NCBI GenBank assembly: GCA_017853605.1
Contig: JAFMJG010000007.1
Coordinates: 1 to 38,458, forward strand
DNA length: 38,458 bases
Direction of reading: 5' to 3'
Source: a bacterium
GTDB taxonomy: Bacteria > Bdellovibrionota_C > UBA2361 > OMII01
Part shown: piece after piece, positions 1 to 7,825 of the stretch
Position numbering within the stretch: the first letter of the stretch is position 1
Layout of the letters: each line of letters opens with the position of its first letter
Translations under genes and position numbers: made by a program
The notes under the pieces: model-generated
What the model was told of the DNA's origin: nothing
What the model saw: only the letters and a program-made list of their open reading frames with translations
Database searches by the model: none

Positions 1-122
1 GAGGTGTACTCAAACTTCATCTGGCTCGGCAAGACACAGCCCCGCTAGCTTATGCTGCTAGGGTGCCATCGCGCCCGGGAGCCGAAGGTCACGCGCCGGC
101 CACCCAGAGTGTTGGGGCTTGC

Positions 123-153
123 TTGACCTGCCACTCCTGTGTGGTGCTACGCT
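123..153 (+). promoter_or_regulatory. Candidate promoter of the first gene
   Basis: TTGACC at 123-128 and TACGCT at 148-153 are separated by 19 bp. The -10 carries an upstream TG (extended -10, TGC-TACGCT), which can compensate for the long spacer. The predicted start near 160 gives a leader of about 34 nt before ATG 194. This is motif matching only. Confidence 0.4.
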
Positions 154-193
154 GGGCACCCCGCGCGGCACCGAAGTGGAAGTGGAGGATGAC

Positions 194-571
194 ATGAGCT
201 CACAGGCAGGAAAACTTGAGGAGGGGCTCCTTCAGGTCATGAAGGCGCTCGACAACCAGATTGCGAGGGCGCTCCAGCGCACCCCGGCGGAGCGTGAAGT
301 GCATGGCGTCCAGAAGTGGGAGCCGTACGAGGCTCGTGTCGAGCACCTGACGGCGTTCATCCTCAATCAGCTTGGTGAGGAGGCGGCATCCATGGACTCG
401 CTCTTCGTCCTCTCGCAGGCCTTTATCAAGGCGCTGCGCCTCGCCAGCGAAGATCTCGGCCCGGAGGGCCTGGGCTCCATGCGCACGGCGTACTGCGTTG
501 ACGCCATGGAAAAGGTGCAGCTCGATGCCGCCAAAGCGTTGAGCGGCTTGAGAAGCGGCAGGCTCGTGTAG
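194..571 (+). CDS. Small uncharacterised helical protein (125 aa)
   Basis: I do not recognise this family. The reading frame is open upstream to a TTG at 119. ATG 194 is preferred because GGAGG at 184-188 lies five bases before it. The product MSSQAGKLEEG... is predicted soluble and largely alpha-helical, with no signal peptide, membrane segment or cysteine cluster (one Cys only). A candidate extended -10 promoter precedes it and a GC hairpin follows at 579-599, so it looks like a single-gene transcription unit. The next gene starts 94 bp downstream on the same strand. Coding status rests on the ribosome site, promoter and terminator context. Confidence 0.6.
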   Translation: MSSQAGKLEEGLLQVMKALDNQIARALQRTPAEREVHGVQKWEPYEARVEHLTAFILNQLGEEAASMDSLFVLSQAFIKALRLASEDLGPEGLGSMRTAYCVDAMEKVQLDAAKALSGLRSGRLV

Positions 572-578
572 CCGTGCC

Positions 579-599
579 CCACGGGCTGGGTGCCCGTGG
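579..599 (+). terminator. Hairpin after the first gene
   Basis: A perfect 7-bp stem, CCACGGG (579-585) with CCCGTGG (593-599), closes a 7-nt loop seven bases after the stop codon. There is no T-tract, so termination is plausible but unproven. Several genes in this window are followed by T-less hairpins of this kind. Confidence 0.45.
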
Positions 600-634
600 C
601 GCCGGTCATGGCGCGTCGCCGCGGCCTGTGCGAC

Positions 635-665
635 AGAGAAGCCCTGCCTGCCGGCGGGCTTCTCT
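635..665 (+). promoter_or_regulatory. Hairpin ending exactly at the glycosyltransferase start codon
   Basis: AGAGAAGCCC (635-644) pairs perfectly with GGGCTTCTCT (656-665), giving a 10-bp stem and 11-nt loop. The last stem base is immediately followed by ATG 666. No Shine-Dalgarno is visible in front of the start. It could be a terminator for the upstream gene, a translation-control structure, or both. A hairpin of the same geometry abuts ATG 11443. Confidence 0.6.
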
Positions 666-1829
666 ATGAGGATTTTGCACTGCATAACGGGGCTGTCCGG
701 TGATGGGGCACAGCGAATGCTGCTGCGCCTCGCCGAGGGGCTTTCTGGGCGGGGCATCACGTCCACAGTTGTCTCGCTCGGAGCCCGAGGGGAGCTTGCG
801 CCGCATTTCAGGCGCCTCGGGATCCCGGTTTCCTCGCTTTCAATGGGCTCTCCGGCCGGATTTCTTCCCGGGCTGCTGATGCTGCGCCGAATTATCAGGA
901 CGGTGAGGCCGGACGTAATTCAGGGCTGGATGTACCACGCCAACGTGGTGGCGTTGGCGGCGCGCGAGATGTCGGGCTGCCGCGCGCCAGTTGTGTGGAA
1001 CATTCGCCGTGGCCTCGATGATATCGCCGAAAGAAAGAGGTCCACGCAGGCGGTTGTGCGCGGCAGCGCCTGGCTATCCCCGCGTGCGGCGGGAATCGTG
1101 TACTGCTCGCGCCGCAGCAGGGAGCAGCATGAGGGCATCGGCTTTTCGCGCCTGGCGGGTGCCGTAATTGGAAACGGCTTTGACGTGGGGCGGTTCTCTC
1201 CCTCTGAGAGCGCGCGCTGCCGAGTGCGCCAGGAGCTGGGAGTTGGCGAGGAGGAGGTGCTGATCGGCAATGTGGGGCGGCATGATGTGGCGAAGGGGCG
1301 CGAGTTCCTGCTTGATGCATTTTGCCGCCTCGCCGCATCGCGGCCACACGTGCGGCTGTTGTGCGTCGGGCGGGGCGTTTCGTGGGGAGAGCGCCCCTTT
1401 TCTGGCTACGCTTCCGCGAAGCTCGTTCGTGAGCGGGTCGTGCTTCTGGATGGGCGTGAAGACATCCAGGATATCTTCACGGCGCTCGATGTCTACTGCT
1501 CCTCATCCATAGCGGAGGGGTTCCCGAATGTAATCGCCGAGGCGATGGCGTCCGGGGTGCCCGTGGTGGCTACGGACACGGGAGCCACAGCCGAGATCCT
1601 CGGCGGCTGTGGCCGCCTTGTGGCGCCGCGAAGCGCCCGGGATCTTCACGCAGCCCTGAAGGCGCTCGTCGATGAGCCGCGAGGCAGCCTTGTGGCGCGG
1701 GGCATCGCCGGGCGCCATGAAATCGAGCGCTGTCACTCGCTCGAGAGCGTCGTTTCGAGGTATGAGGCGGCATACCGGGAGACCGCATCCGGGGACCCTA
1801 GGAGTGCTGGGGGATCGATTTTCTGTTGA
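666..1829 (+). CDS. GT4-family glycosyltransferase
   Basis: Predicted retaining GT-B glycosyltransferase that moves a sugar from a nucleotide-sugar donor to a growing glycan, most likely for lipopolysaccharide, capsule or exopolysaccharide. The start MRILHCITGL followed by Gly-rich and Arg residues is the usual GT4 N-terminal acceptor fold. The donor domain has the diagnostic E-x7-E motif (E284 and E292, EGFPNVIAE) followed by MASGVPVVATDTG. The length of 387 aa is normal for the family. The conserved N-terminus fixes the start at ATG 666, although it has no Shine-Dalgarno and directly abuts a hairpin. No other polysaccharide gene lies nearby, so donor and acceptor cannot be named. Confidence 0.88.
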   Translation: MRILHCITGLSGDGAQRMLLRLAEGLSGRGITSTVVSLGARGELAPHFRRLGIPVSSLSMGSPAGFLPGLLMLRRIIRTVRPDVIQGWMYHANVVALAAREMSGCRAPVVWNIRRGLDDIAERKRSTQAVVRGSAWLSPRAAGIVYCSRRSREQHEGIGFSRLAGAVIGNGFDVGRFSPSESARCRVRQELGVGEEEVLIGNVGRHDVAKGREFLLDAFCRLAASRPHVRLLCVGRGVSWGERPFSGYASAKLVRERVVLLDGREDIQDIFTALDVYCSSSIAEGFPNVIAEAMASGVPVVATDTGATAEILGGCGRLVAPRSARDLHAALKALVDEPRGSLVARGIAGRHEIERCHSLESVVSRYEAAYRETASGDPRSAGGSIFC

Positions 1830-1910
1830 CAGGAGAAAAAAATTTATCCGAAGTAAGCCCGAGTTTTCAGCAGGTTACCAGTAAGAACTTGTATCCTTTG
1901 TACTTCTCGT

Positions 1911-1940
1911 TTGACCATGGTTCGGCGACGCTGGTATCCT
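1911..1940 (+). promoter_or_regulatory. Candidate promoter of the RRM gene
   Basis: TTGACC (1911-1916), an 18-bp spacer, then TATCCT (1935-1940). The predicted start near 1947 would give a long leader of about 130 nt before ATG 2080. Long leaders are common in front of cold-induced RNA-binding genes. The whole 250-bp gap after the glycosyltransferase holds no convincing ORF. Confidence 0.45.
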
Positions 1941-2079
1941 CCCGCCTGGATCTGGTTACCGCTCCGGGACCGTACCGGTGGAAAGAAAATCCCTGACGAG
2001 TTGTTGGGGTGAGCAGTGTTCGTTTTCGTCACTGAGTTCCTGCGGCCTATCAGAATTGTTCGTGCCGTGGAGGAATATA

Positions 2080-2412
2080 ATGTCAAAGAAGCTGTATGTC
2101 GGTAATCTCCCGTTTTCTATCGGAGACGGAGAGTTGTCTCAGGTGTTCGCGCCAGCGGGCACCGTTGTCTCTGCTCGAGTAGTTCTCGATCCCGCAACCG
2201 GGCGCAAGCGTGGTTTCGGTTTCGTAGAGATGGGCTCAGAGGATGAGGCCAAGAATGCTGTGTCCATGTTCAATGGGACAGACGTTGAGGGCCGTTCGAT
2301 CGTCGTCGATATCGCGCGTGAGCGCGAGCCTCGCCAGGGTGGCGGTGGCGGCGGTTTTAACCGTGGAGGACCTCGTCGCCCAGGCGGCGGAGGAGGTGGA
2401 GGCCGCTACTAG
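2080..2412 (+). CDS. Single-RRM RNA-binding protein with Gly/Arg-rich tail
   Basis: A 110-aa cytoplasmic protein that should bind single-stranded RNA. RNP2 is LYVGNL (residues 5-10) and RNP1 is KRGFGFVE (43-50), with the aromatic residues Y6, F46 and F48 present. After the roughly 80-residue RRM comes a Gly/Arg-rich tail (about 86-110) ending GGGRY, as in the cyanobacterial and proteobacterial small RRM proteins often linked to cold response and RNA chaperoning. ATG 2080 is chosen because GGAGGA (2069-2074) lies five bases upstream and MSKKLYVGN is the canonical family start. It is monocistronic: promoter candidate at 1911-1940, strong terminator at 2448-2486. Confidence 0.92.
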   Translation: MSKKLYVGNLPFSIGDGELSQVFAPAGTVVSARVVLDPATGRKRGFGFVEMGSEDEAKNAVSMFNGTDVEGRSIVVDIAREREPRQGGGGGGFNRGGPRRPGGGGGGGRY

Positions 2413-2447
2413 GCTCTCCGCAGCTGAGGCCAGCCCTCAGCGAAATC

Positions 2448-2486
2448 AAGGAAGCCACAGGCAACCCCTGTGGCTTCCTTTTTTTT
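2448..2486 (+). terminator. Strong Rho-independent terminator of the RRM gene
   Basis: A 14-bp stem (AAGGAAGCCACAGG, 2448-2461, with its complement at 2467-2480) closes a 5-nt loop. It runs into eight T residues (2479-2486). A smaller hairpin, GCTGAGG/CCTCAGC, precedes it at 2423-2441. On the opposite strand the stem is followed by TTGATTT, so it may also help stop the converging HDOD transcript. Confidence 0.93.
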
Positions 2487-2531
2487 GCGCGAGCCTCCCC
2501 GGCAGCGGGGCGCAGCGGCTCACGGTGAAGC

Positions 2532-4013
2532 CTAGTCGATCATCAGTGCGTCACAAAGCGCCTGCCGGAGGGCCTTGAATGTCGAGAGGGTTTGGGAGTC
2601 ATCCTCGTGGCGCCCGTTCGATAGGGGCCTCTCAAGGTAGAGAACCCCGATGCGGCGGCGGCCCCCGAGGGAGCTTGAGATGGTCGTGACCCCGCGGTTA
2701 TCGCGATACTCCTCGCGCTCAATAATTGGCTGCACACAGGCAAAAGCGTTCGCGATGGCGTCGTCGTGGTCGTTGGCGGCCTCAATAATCTCAGTCTCCG
2801 ACAGGCCGAGGTCGATGCCGCTGAGCCCATGGCTTCGAAGCTTGATAGTTGCGAGCTGGCGGGCAGTAACCCTTCCGATGACGGTCCTGGGCGAAAGTGT
2901 CAGCGCTGCGGGATCGACAACGAACACGCACCCTCCGGTGAAGCCTGCTTTTGGGATAACATCCTTGATCAGGCGCTCCAGCACCCGGCGGTCAACCTCT
3001 CCTGGAGCCATCTCGGCGTAGAGCGACTTCAGGGCCTCTTGCACCTCCGGGGAGCAGTAGCGAACGTAGCGGTTGTCTGAGGCCCGGCTTGCCTGCTTGT
3101 GGAGCGAGATCTTCGCCTCTGGGTTAAAGCGGTCAAGAGGATTGAACGTTGTGGGGATCTCAGCTGAGTAGCCTTTGGAGTTCGAGCGGGCCCTGTTCTG
3201 GACAGCAGAGAGCCCCTCTGCGCCGACGCTCTGCAGGATGTAGTCACGCGCCAGGATCCACTCATTCTCTGCTGTTGGGTAGAGATCAGGCCGGTCCGCA
3301 TGGGCCAGCGCCTCGCCGACCTTGCAGAGGCTGTCGTAGACCTCAAAATCCTTGTTGAGCACGGCGAGGTCGGGGGAGTCCACGCGTATGTTTGATGGGG
3401 TGATGATCCGCATCGCCAGCACTGTGGGCGAAAACCCGAGCTCCTTGGTGAGCTCCTCATCGAGCGATGAGTCAGCGGGTATCGACTTCAAGATGCGCGT
3501 GTAGAGGATTGGGTAGTTCCAGGCTATGAGGTTCAGGCCGATCTCCCGCAGCACGCCCCTGCAGAAGCCGAGGTCAGGATCGAGGCTCTTCGTCTCGCTC
3601 AGGACCTCTGCCGTTGAGGCTATGATTGCGGTCTCGCGCAGCCGGTCTGCCTGGAAATCCTCAGAGGAGTGAAGTGAGTGTGCGCTCGGGAGCCCCTTGG
3701 CCGAGAGGACGATCTCCTTTACCTTCCGGGGGCCTCCCCAGCGAAGCAGCTCTATCGGATTGCAGATAATAGCCGGCGCCAGCCGCTCAGAGGACGCGAT
3801 AGGGATAAGCTCTTTGATGATGTAGGTGACGAGGGCAAAGTCCTGCTTGAGGAGGGCGAGAAGCGACTCGCGGTCCGCCTCAAAGCGTCCGTCTGCAAAG
3901 CCCTCCTCGAGCCTCTTTACGATCGACGGGTTGAAAGGGAACCACAGGCTATTGACGTGCGCGAGTGCGCGGGACAGTCGGCGATCGGACAGCTTGTCTG
4001 GGGGCGTTGTCAT
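2532..4013 (-). CDS. HDOD-type signalling protein with C-terminal GAF-like region
   Basis: A 493-aa soluble protein. Residues of roughly 35-230 look like an HDOD domain: an N-terminal LLALLKQDFALVTYIIKEL helix, then a PIELLRWGG...VKEIVLSA helix pair and LGFCRGVLREIGLNLIAW. The last replaces the usual LLHDIG, so the metal-binding His-Asp pair is absent, as in HDOD proteins, which lack phosphodiesterase residues. The C-terminal 180 residues (KAGFTGGCVFVVDP... RRIGVLYLERPL) resemble a GAF sensory domain. ATG 4013 has GGAGAGAAAGG just upstream. HDOD-GAF proteins usually act in stress, cell-cycle or second-messenger signalling; no partner is encoded beside it. The small gene at 4215-4496 lies upstream on the same strand. 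Confidence 0.7.
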   Translation of the reverse strand: MTTPPDKLSDRRLSRALAHVNSLWFPFNPSIVKRLEEGFADGRFEADRESLLALLKQDFALVTYIIKELIPIASSERLAPAIICNPIELLRWGGPRKVKEIVLSAKGLPSAHSLHSSEDFQADRLRETAIIASTAEVLSETKSLDPDLGFCRGVLREIGLNLIAWNYPILYTRILKSIPADSSLDEELTKELGFSPTVLAMRIITPSNIRVDSPDLAVLNKDFEVYDSLCKVGEALAHADRPDLYPTAENEWILARDYILQSVGAEGLSAVQNRARSNSKGYSAEIPTTFNPLDRFNPEAKISLHKQASRASDNRYVRYCSPEVQEALKSLYAEMAPGEVDRRVLERLIKDVIPKAGFTGGCVFVVDPAALTLSPRTVIGRVTARQLATIKLRSHGLSGIDLGLSETEIIEAANDHDDAIANAFACVQPIIEREEYRDNRGVTTISSSLGGRRRIGVLYLERPLSNGRHEDDSQTLSTFKALRQALCDALMID

Positions 4014-4214
4014 GCCTTTCTCTCCGGCTTTCAGGGGCTATGGGCGGGCGTCCAGCTCCACTGCTCCTAGGGTCGGAATATTGTGGGCAGACCTAAAGCT
4101 TTTGTGGCGCGCCAGTGCCGGGCGGGAAAGGTGCTGAAACACTTAAAGTTTCTCGCAGCTTTTGGGGGCTGGCGAGTCCATGCTCACCAGGCCGGTGCAC
4201 ATGAGCCCTGTTGG

Positions 4215-4496
4215 CTAGTGAAGCGGACGCCCTGCGGCGCGCAGAAGCCGCTTCCAGCCGAGCGCCATGGACACAGCCTTGCGGATATCATCGTCGCAGC
4301 ACTCGGGGAACGCTGCCCGGAGCTCGGGCAGAATTGATGGGAGTTTTTTCAGCTCACGGACCGAAAACATCTCGAAGCATGCATCAGCAACGGGCAGCAG
4401 CAGCCGCTGCTCGCTAACTGTGGGGCGGGGCTGCTCGAAGGCTTCTTGGGTTTGTGGAATGACGTGTGCTTGCTGAGCCATATGCTGCAACGACAC
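4215..4496 (-). CDS. Small uncharacterised protein (up to 93 aa)
   Basis: I do not recognise this family. The frame starts with GTG at 4496, with an in-frame ATG at 4481; neither has a Shine-Dalgarno. A Gln/Pro-rich N-terminus is followed by a likely helical core containing VADACFEMFSVRELKKLP and a CCDDDIRKA segment. There is no signal peptide or membrane helix. Its position upstream of, and in line with, the HDOD gene (201-bp gap) allows co-transcription. The 200-bp gap to that gene shows no other ORF. The promoter-like pair at 4501-4529 supports a transcript starting around the GTG, which would favour ATG 4481 as the real start. Confidence 0.5.
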   Translation of the reverse strand: MSLQHMAQQAHVIPQTQEAFEQPRPTVSEQRLLLPVADACFEMFSVRELKKLPSILPELRAAFPECCDDDIRKAVSMALGWKRLLRAAGRPLH

Positions 4497-4500
4497 TAAG

Positions 4501-4529
4501 CGATTAGCATGCCGCTGTATAGGCGCTAA
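4501..4529 (-). promoter_or_regulatory. Candidate promoter of the small gene
   Basis: On the minus strand TTAGCG (4529-4524), a 17-bp spacer and TAATCG (4506-4501) lie directly ahead of GTG 4496. The gap to GTG is only four bases, so transcription would begin at or inside the first codons and ATG 4481 would then be used. Confidence 0.35.
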
Positions 4530-4756
4530 GTTTTTTTTGCGGAATGCTTCTCTTCGGCGAGGCTACCCGAAAAGCGCTTTTCATGAGTGGCTACCGCGTT
4601 GCAGCGGACTGATCGGTGCTCAGCTGTACTGAAAGAGACCCAGAACGGGCGGCACTCGGGAGGGAGAAGATGATTTCTCTTCAGCTTCCCTCGCGTTTGG
4701 CTCTTTGGGTCGCCATCTGTCGGTTTGTCCTACTGGTGGATCGAATGAGGCACCGC

Positions 4757-4762
4757 TATACT
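4757..4762 (+). promoter_or_regulatory. Candidate -10 box for a leaderless lipoprotein mRNA
   Basis: A near-consensus TATACT sits six bases before ATG 4769, the spacing expected if transcription starts at the A of the ATG. No good -35 is seen 17 bp upstream (TGGTGG). This box argues for ATG 4769 over the longer in-frame start at 4670. Confidence 0.45.
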
Positions 4763-4768
4763 TCCCGC

Positions 4769-5350
4769 ATGAAACGATACGTTGTCTCATTTGCTGCAGT
4801 GCTCTTCTGTCTTGCCACAGCGGGATGCATTGGGGCTGGGATGAACTCAACCCTTACGCCCGCGGGGCCTGGCCAGTTCCCAATCGTCAGCGGAAAGAGT
4901 CTCGAGGGGGAGATCATCGAGCTTCCTACGCATCTCAATGGCGAGCTCAGGGTAGTGGTACTGGCATTTGAGCAGGAGCAGCAGGGGCTCGTTGACACCT
5001 GGATTGAGGCGCTTCGGCCGCACATCTCTGCGCGCCCATACGTTCAGGCCTACGAGGTGCCGGTGATATATGAGGCTTCAGCGGCCTACCGGTTCTGGAT
5101 CAACAATGGCATGCGGGCAGGGGTGGTCAGCGACGATGCGCGCCGGCACGTCATCACGGTGTACACTGACCGGGAGGCGTTTTTCCGGGAGCTTGGGGTG
5201 CGGCGCGAATCTGTGACAACGATGCTGCTCGATCGCGCGGGTGCCATCAAGTGGCGCTTTGACGGCGCAATGACTGGCGAGGCCCTCAATGGGCTCCTCG
5301 CGGCTATAGCGAAAGCTGATGCTGCCGGTGCCAGCCGGCGTGCTACTTAG
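4769..5350 (+). CDS. Thioredoxin-fold (Atp10/redoxin-like) lipoprotein
   Basis: A predicted exported lipoprotein of 193 aa: Lys/Arg start, hydrophobic stretch and a lipobox-like T-A-G-C with the lipid-accepting cysteine at residue 20. The mature part follows the layout of the Atp10/redoxin-like families: FPIVSGKSLEGEIIELP, then a VVLAF strand, a QQGLVDTW helix, the VYEVP-type strand YEVPVIYEA, and finally TMLLDRAGAIKWRFDG. No CxxC is present, so thiol-disulfide exchange is unlikely; an assembly or binding role is more plausible. The frame stays open upstream, and an in-frame ATG at 4670 has an excellent GGGAGGGA site. I favour 4769 because it gives a clean signal peptide. The stop overlaps the converging gene by 8 bp. 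Confidence 0.7.
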   Translation: MKRYVVSFAAVLFCLATAGCIGAGMNSTLTPAGPGQFPIVSGKSLEGEIIELPTHLNGELRVVVLAFEQEQQGLVDTWIEALRPHISARPYVQAYEVPVIYEASAAYRFWINNGMRAGVVSDDARRHVITVYTDREAFFRELGVRRESVTTMLLDRAGAIKWRFDGAMTGEALNGLLAAIAKADAAGASRRAT

Positions 5351-7574
5351 AGCAGGCCTCCACAAAGCGCGGAATCTTCTGCAGTTCGGCTAGGCCGTTT
5401 GTCTCTAGCCCCTTTGCTTTTACCACGATCGGGTCATTGCGCTCCGTTTTTCCGGTCTTTCTGAAATTAGTGCGGGCATTGATGCGCTTAATTGAGGCAA
5501 CCGCTTCTGCGTAGAGCCCGCGAAGGGCATCGATAGTTTGCTGCCGATCCACGGTCTTGCATGTTTTTGGCGCCAGTGGGCAGCTCGTCGCAATCTCAGG
5601 GATCTCGATCAAAAGAGATGCCGCCAGGGCAACCTGCGCGTCAGCGCGCTGGATAGCGCGCTCCGCGTCGATGAAGTCGTTCTCGGCGGCCTTGGTGGCC
5701 TTAAGGGCCGCCTTCTTTGCTGCGACATCCCTGCCCTTAGCGGCTGCTTGGGCTGCCTGAGCAGCGCTGGCAGAAACTGACTGGAGGGCGTTTGCTGCGG
5801 TTCTCGTCAGGTTGGCGAGATCGATGGCGACCTGGTTGATCTGGGTTTTGATCGTTCCAACCGGGACCTCAAAGCACTCTCCTGAACACGCGGGCAAGCC
5901 TGAGATCGAGGCCGCCTGGCCATTGATGGTCCAGGACACCTGCTCGGATGGTGACGAGAGCTTGACGTCGACGGAGGCGTTCACGAGGCCCTTAAAGAAA
6001 GTGGATGGCTGCCCTCGATCCTGGCTGCCGGGAGCGAACTGGTTCGATGGGCCGATCGGGATCGTGATGTCGAAGCTGTTCGGGTTTGAGTAACCAAACT
6101 TGACTCGCAGGCTGCTGTCAGACACGAAACCCTTGCAGTTTGCCTGTGGCGTGATCGGCTTGCAGGATGGGGTTGAGGCATTTGCCGTTGCGGTGACCAG
6201 GGCACCGCCTGGAGGCCGCACCCTCCACACTACTGAAGCCCCCGAAAACTTCACCCCAACCGCACCGAGAACCGAGCCGCCCTTGAACACGGTGAGCTGC
6301 TGAGTCGCTGTTCCTGGCGGGACGAACTCGTTGATAGTGGGCCCGCTTACGCCCAGTGGAACGGCAAGCTCAGAGCTGCCGGAGTTGCTGTAGCTGAAGT
6401 AGGCGGTCTTTGAGCCGTCGGAGTTCGCGAACACGCACTCCGCGCTCAGCGAGAGCTTAGCCGCCTCATCGGACTCGTTATTGTCTGTGCGGCTTGAGCA
6501 GCCGGGATCATTGAGGTCAGTAAGGCCGTCGTTGTCGTTGTCGGTGCCGTCCTGGCACTGGGAGGTGGCGTTGCTCTCGTCGTTGTCCGTCTTGCTTGAG
6601 CAGCCGGGGTCATTGAGGTCAGTAAGGCCATCGTTGTCGTTGTCGGTGCCGTCCTGGCACTGGGAGGTGGCGTTGCTCTCGTCGTTGTCCGTCTTGCTTG
6701 AGCAGCCGGGGTCATTGAGGTCAATAAGGCCGTCGTTGTCGTTGTCGTTGCCGTCCTGGCACTGGGAGGTCTTGTCCCCCTCATTGGTGTCGCCGGCGCC
6801 GGAACAGCCAGGATCGGTTAGGTCCGTTAGGCCATCGCCATCGTTGTCGATATTGTCGGCGCACGCTGGCAGCTGTGTTGGTGTCGGGCTAGCGGTGCTC
6901 GTGGGCGTGGAGGTGGCGGTGTTTGCCGGTGTGGGCGTCCTCGTGGGAGTGAAGGTGGGAGTGTCTGTCTTAGTTGCTGCGGCTGTCGCGGTTGCAGAGG
7001 CTGTGAAGGTCGGCGTAGCCGTAGAAGTTGCCGTAGACGTAAACGTTGGGGGTGGTATCGGCGTAGACGTTGGGGGTGGTATCGGCGTTGGGCATGCAGG
7101 GAGCGATATGGTGTAATCAATCGGGTTTCCGAAGCCGCCCCCAATTTGCGAGATCGAGGTATTTACTACAGTTGAGGCTCCGCACGTTCCGCGAACCCGG
7201 ATTCTGACAAGGAGTGTCGAGGTTCCTCCCAAAGGCACCTCCCCTTCGAGGTATGCGAGCCGGCCGGGGGCATCGTTAATCACTAGGGGCCTCGTGAAGC
7301 GCACCCAGTTTTCTGGCAGTCCCGCCTCAGCATAGAGGCCCAGGGGACCCCGCGAGTGGAATCCGACCGAGAGGTAGGTACAGCCGGTGTCGTTTGCGGG
7401 GCGTGCGACGCCCATTCGGCAATGGAGCGGGACGTCGTACGATGCGGCGCCGGTGTACCCGATCTGATCGCACTGAAGGTAGGCGACGTGGCACGCATGG
7501 GCGAGGTGAGGCGCCAACACGATCATCGCCACATGTGCCGCGACGAGCCGCAACGCGTTGCGAACTAGCTTCAT
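5343..7574 (-). CDS. Large secreted protein with Thr/Pro linker and acidic Asp repeats
   Basis: A 743-aa exported protein with a signal peptide (residues 1-27, likely cut after AHA). A Cys-containing beta-rich domain covers about 28-160. A low-complexity Thr/Pro/Ala/Ser linker follows (about 162-240), then four 34-residue repeats (about 242-365) of the type CQDGTDNDNDGLTDLNDPGC. Their spaced Asp residues resemble thrombospondin type-3 or EF-hand-like calcium sites, and paired Cys could form disulfides. Next come two beta-domain segments (about 370-560) and an Ala-rich helical region (about 580-660). ATG 7574 directly follows AAGGAG. The architecture fits a cell-surface or matrix protein; ligand and function are unknown. 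Confidence 0.8.
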   Translation of the reverse strand: MKLVRNALRLVAAHVAMIVLAPHLAHACHVAYLQCDQIGYTGAASYDVPLHCRMGVARPANDTGCTYLSVGFHSRGPLGLYAEAGLPENWVRFTRPLVINDAPGRLAYLEGEVPLGGTSTLLVRIRVRGTCGASTVVNTSISQIGGGFGNPIDYTISLPACPTPIPPPTSTPIPPPTFTSTATSTATPTFTASATATAAATKTDTPTFTPTRTPTPANTATSTPTSTASPTPTQLPACADNIDNDGDGLTDLTDPGCSGAGDTNEGDKTSQCQDGNDNDNDGLIDLNDPGCSSKTDNDESNATSQCQDGTDNDNDGLTDLNDPGCSSKTDNDESNATSQCQDGTDNDNDGLTDLNDPGCSSRTDNNESDEAAKLSLSAECVFANSDGSKTAYFSYSNSGSSELAVPLGVSGPTINEFVPPGTATQQLTVFKGGSVLGAVGVKFSGASVVWRVRPPGGALVTATANASTPSCKPITPQANCKGFVSDSSLRVKFGYSNPNSFDITIPIGPSNQFAPGSQDRGQPSTFFKGLVNASVDVKLSSPSEQVSWTINGQAASISGLPACSGECFEVPVGTIKTQINQVAIDLANLTRTAANALQSVSASAAQAAQAAAKGRDVAAKKAALKATKAAENDFIDAERAIQRADAQVALAASLLIEIPEIATSCPLAPKTCKTVDRQQTIDALRGLYAEAVASIKRINARTNFRKTGKTERNDPIVVKAKGLETNGLAELQKIPRFVEACSK
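6492..6860. repeat. Tandem 102-bp coding repeats
   Basis: The landmark GCTTGAGCAGCCGGG recurs at 6492, 6594 and 6696, an exact 102-bp period (34 codons). The first two copies are almost identical at the DNA level, the third diverges at its end, and a fourth at about 6796-6860 is degenerate. Near-identity including synonymous sites implies recent duplication or gene conversion. Copy number could vary between strains. Confidence 0.93.
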
Positions 7575-7788
7575 CTCCTTCCCCCCTCTTTCCCTGCCAG
7601 AGCGGCTTCTCTCCTGCGCGGTGACGTCTGCCCGGAGCGCCCCAAAGTGCTAGGGACTGTTTCCCTTGAGTGGAAAGTCGGTGCGGCCTCGAGTTTCCTA
7701 AAGGAATCGCCTCGCAGGGGCTCAAATATTCTCGTAGGACCGAGAAAAGAATTAAAACGCTGTGATGCCAATAGCTTGGAGGGCAGCT

Positions 7789-7817
7789 TTCAGCTTTCCG
7801 CCGAGGTGCGCTACCCT
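7789..7817 (+). promoter_or_regulatory. Candidate promoter, leaderless-type, of regB
   Basis: TTCAGC (7789-7794), 17-bp spacer, TACCCT (7812-7817), then eight bases to ATG 7826. There is no Shine-Dalgarno in front of that ATG, so transcript and coding start probably nearly coincide. The rest of the 250-bp divergent gap (7575-7825) shows no ORF. Confidence 0.35.
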
Positions 7818-7825
7818 CTGCCGCT

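Noticed and set aside
1-48. A 15-codon open frame at the left edge ending in TAG, followed by a CTAGC/GCTAG inverted repeat; possibly the tail of an upstream gene.
   Set aside because: Too short to distinguish from chance, and another frame is open across the same edge.
6481-7116. A 211-codon frame on the plus strand with Leu/Ser/Val repeats, opposite the repeat region of the 743-aa gene.
   Set aside because: It is the antisense image of the 102-bp repeats and Thr/Pro linker; it has no ribosome site and the repeat period explains its openness.
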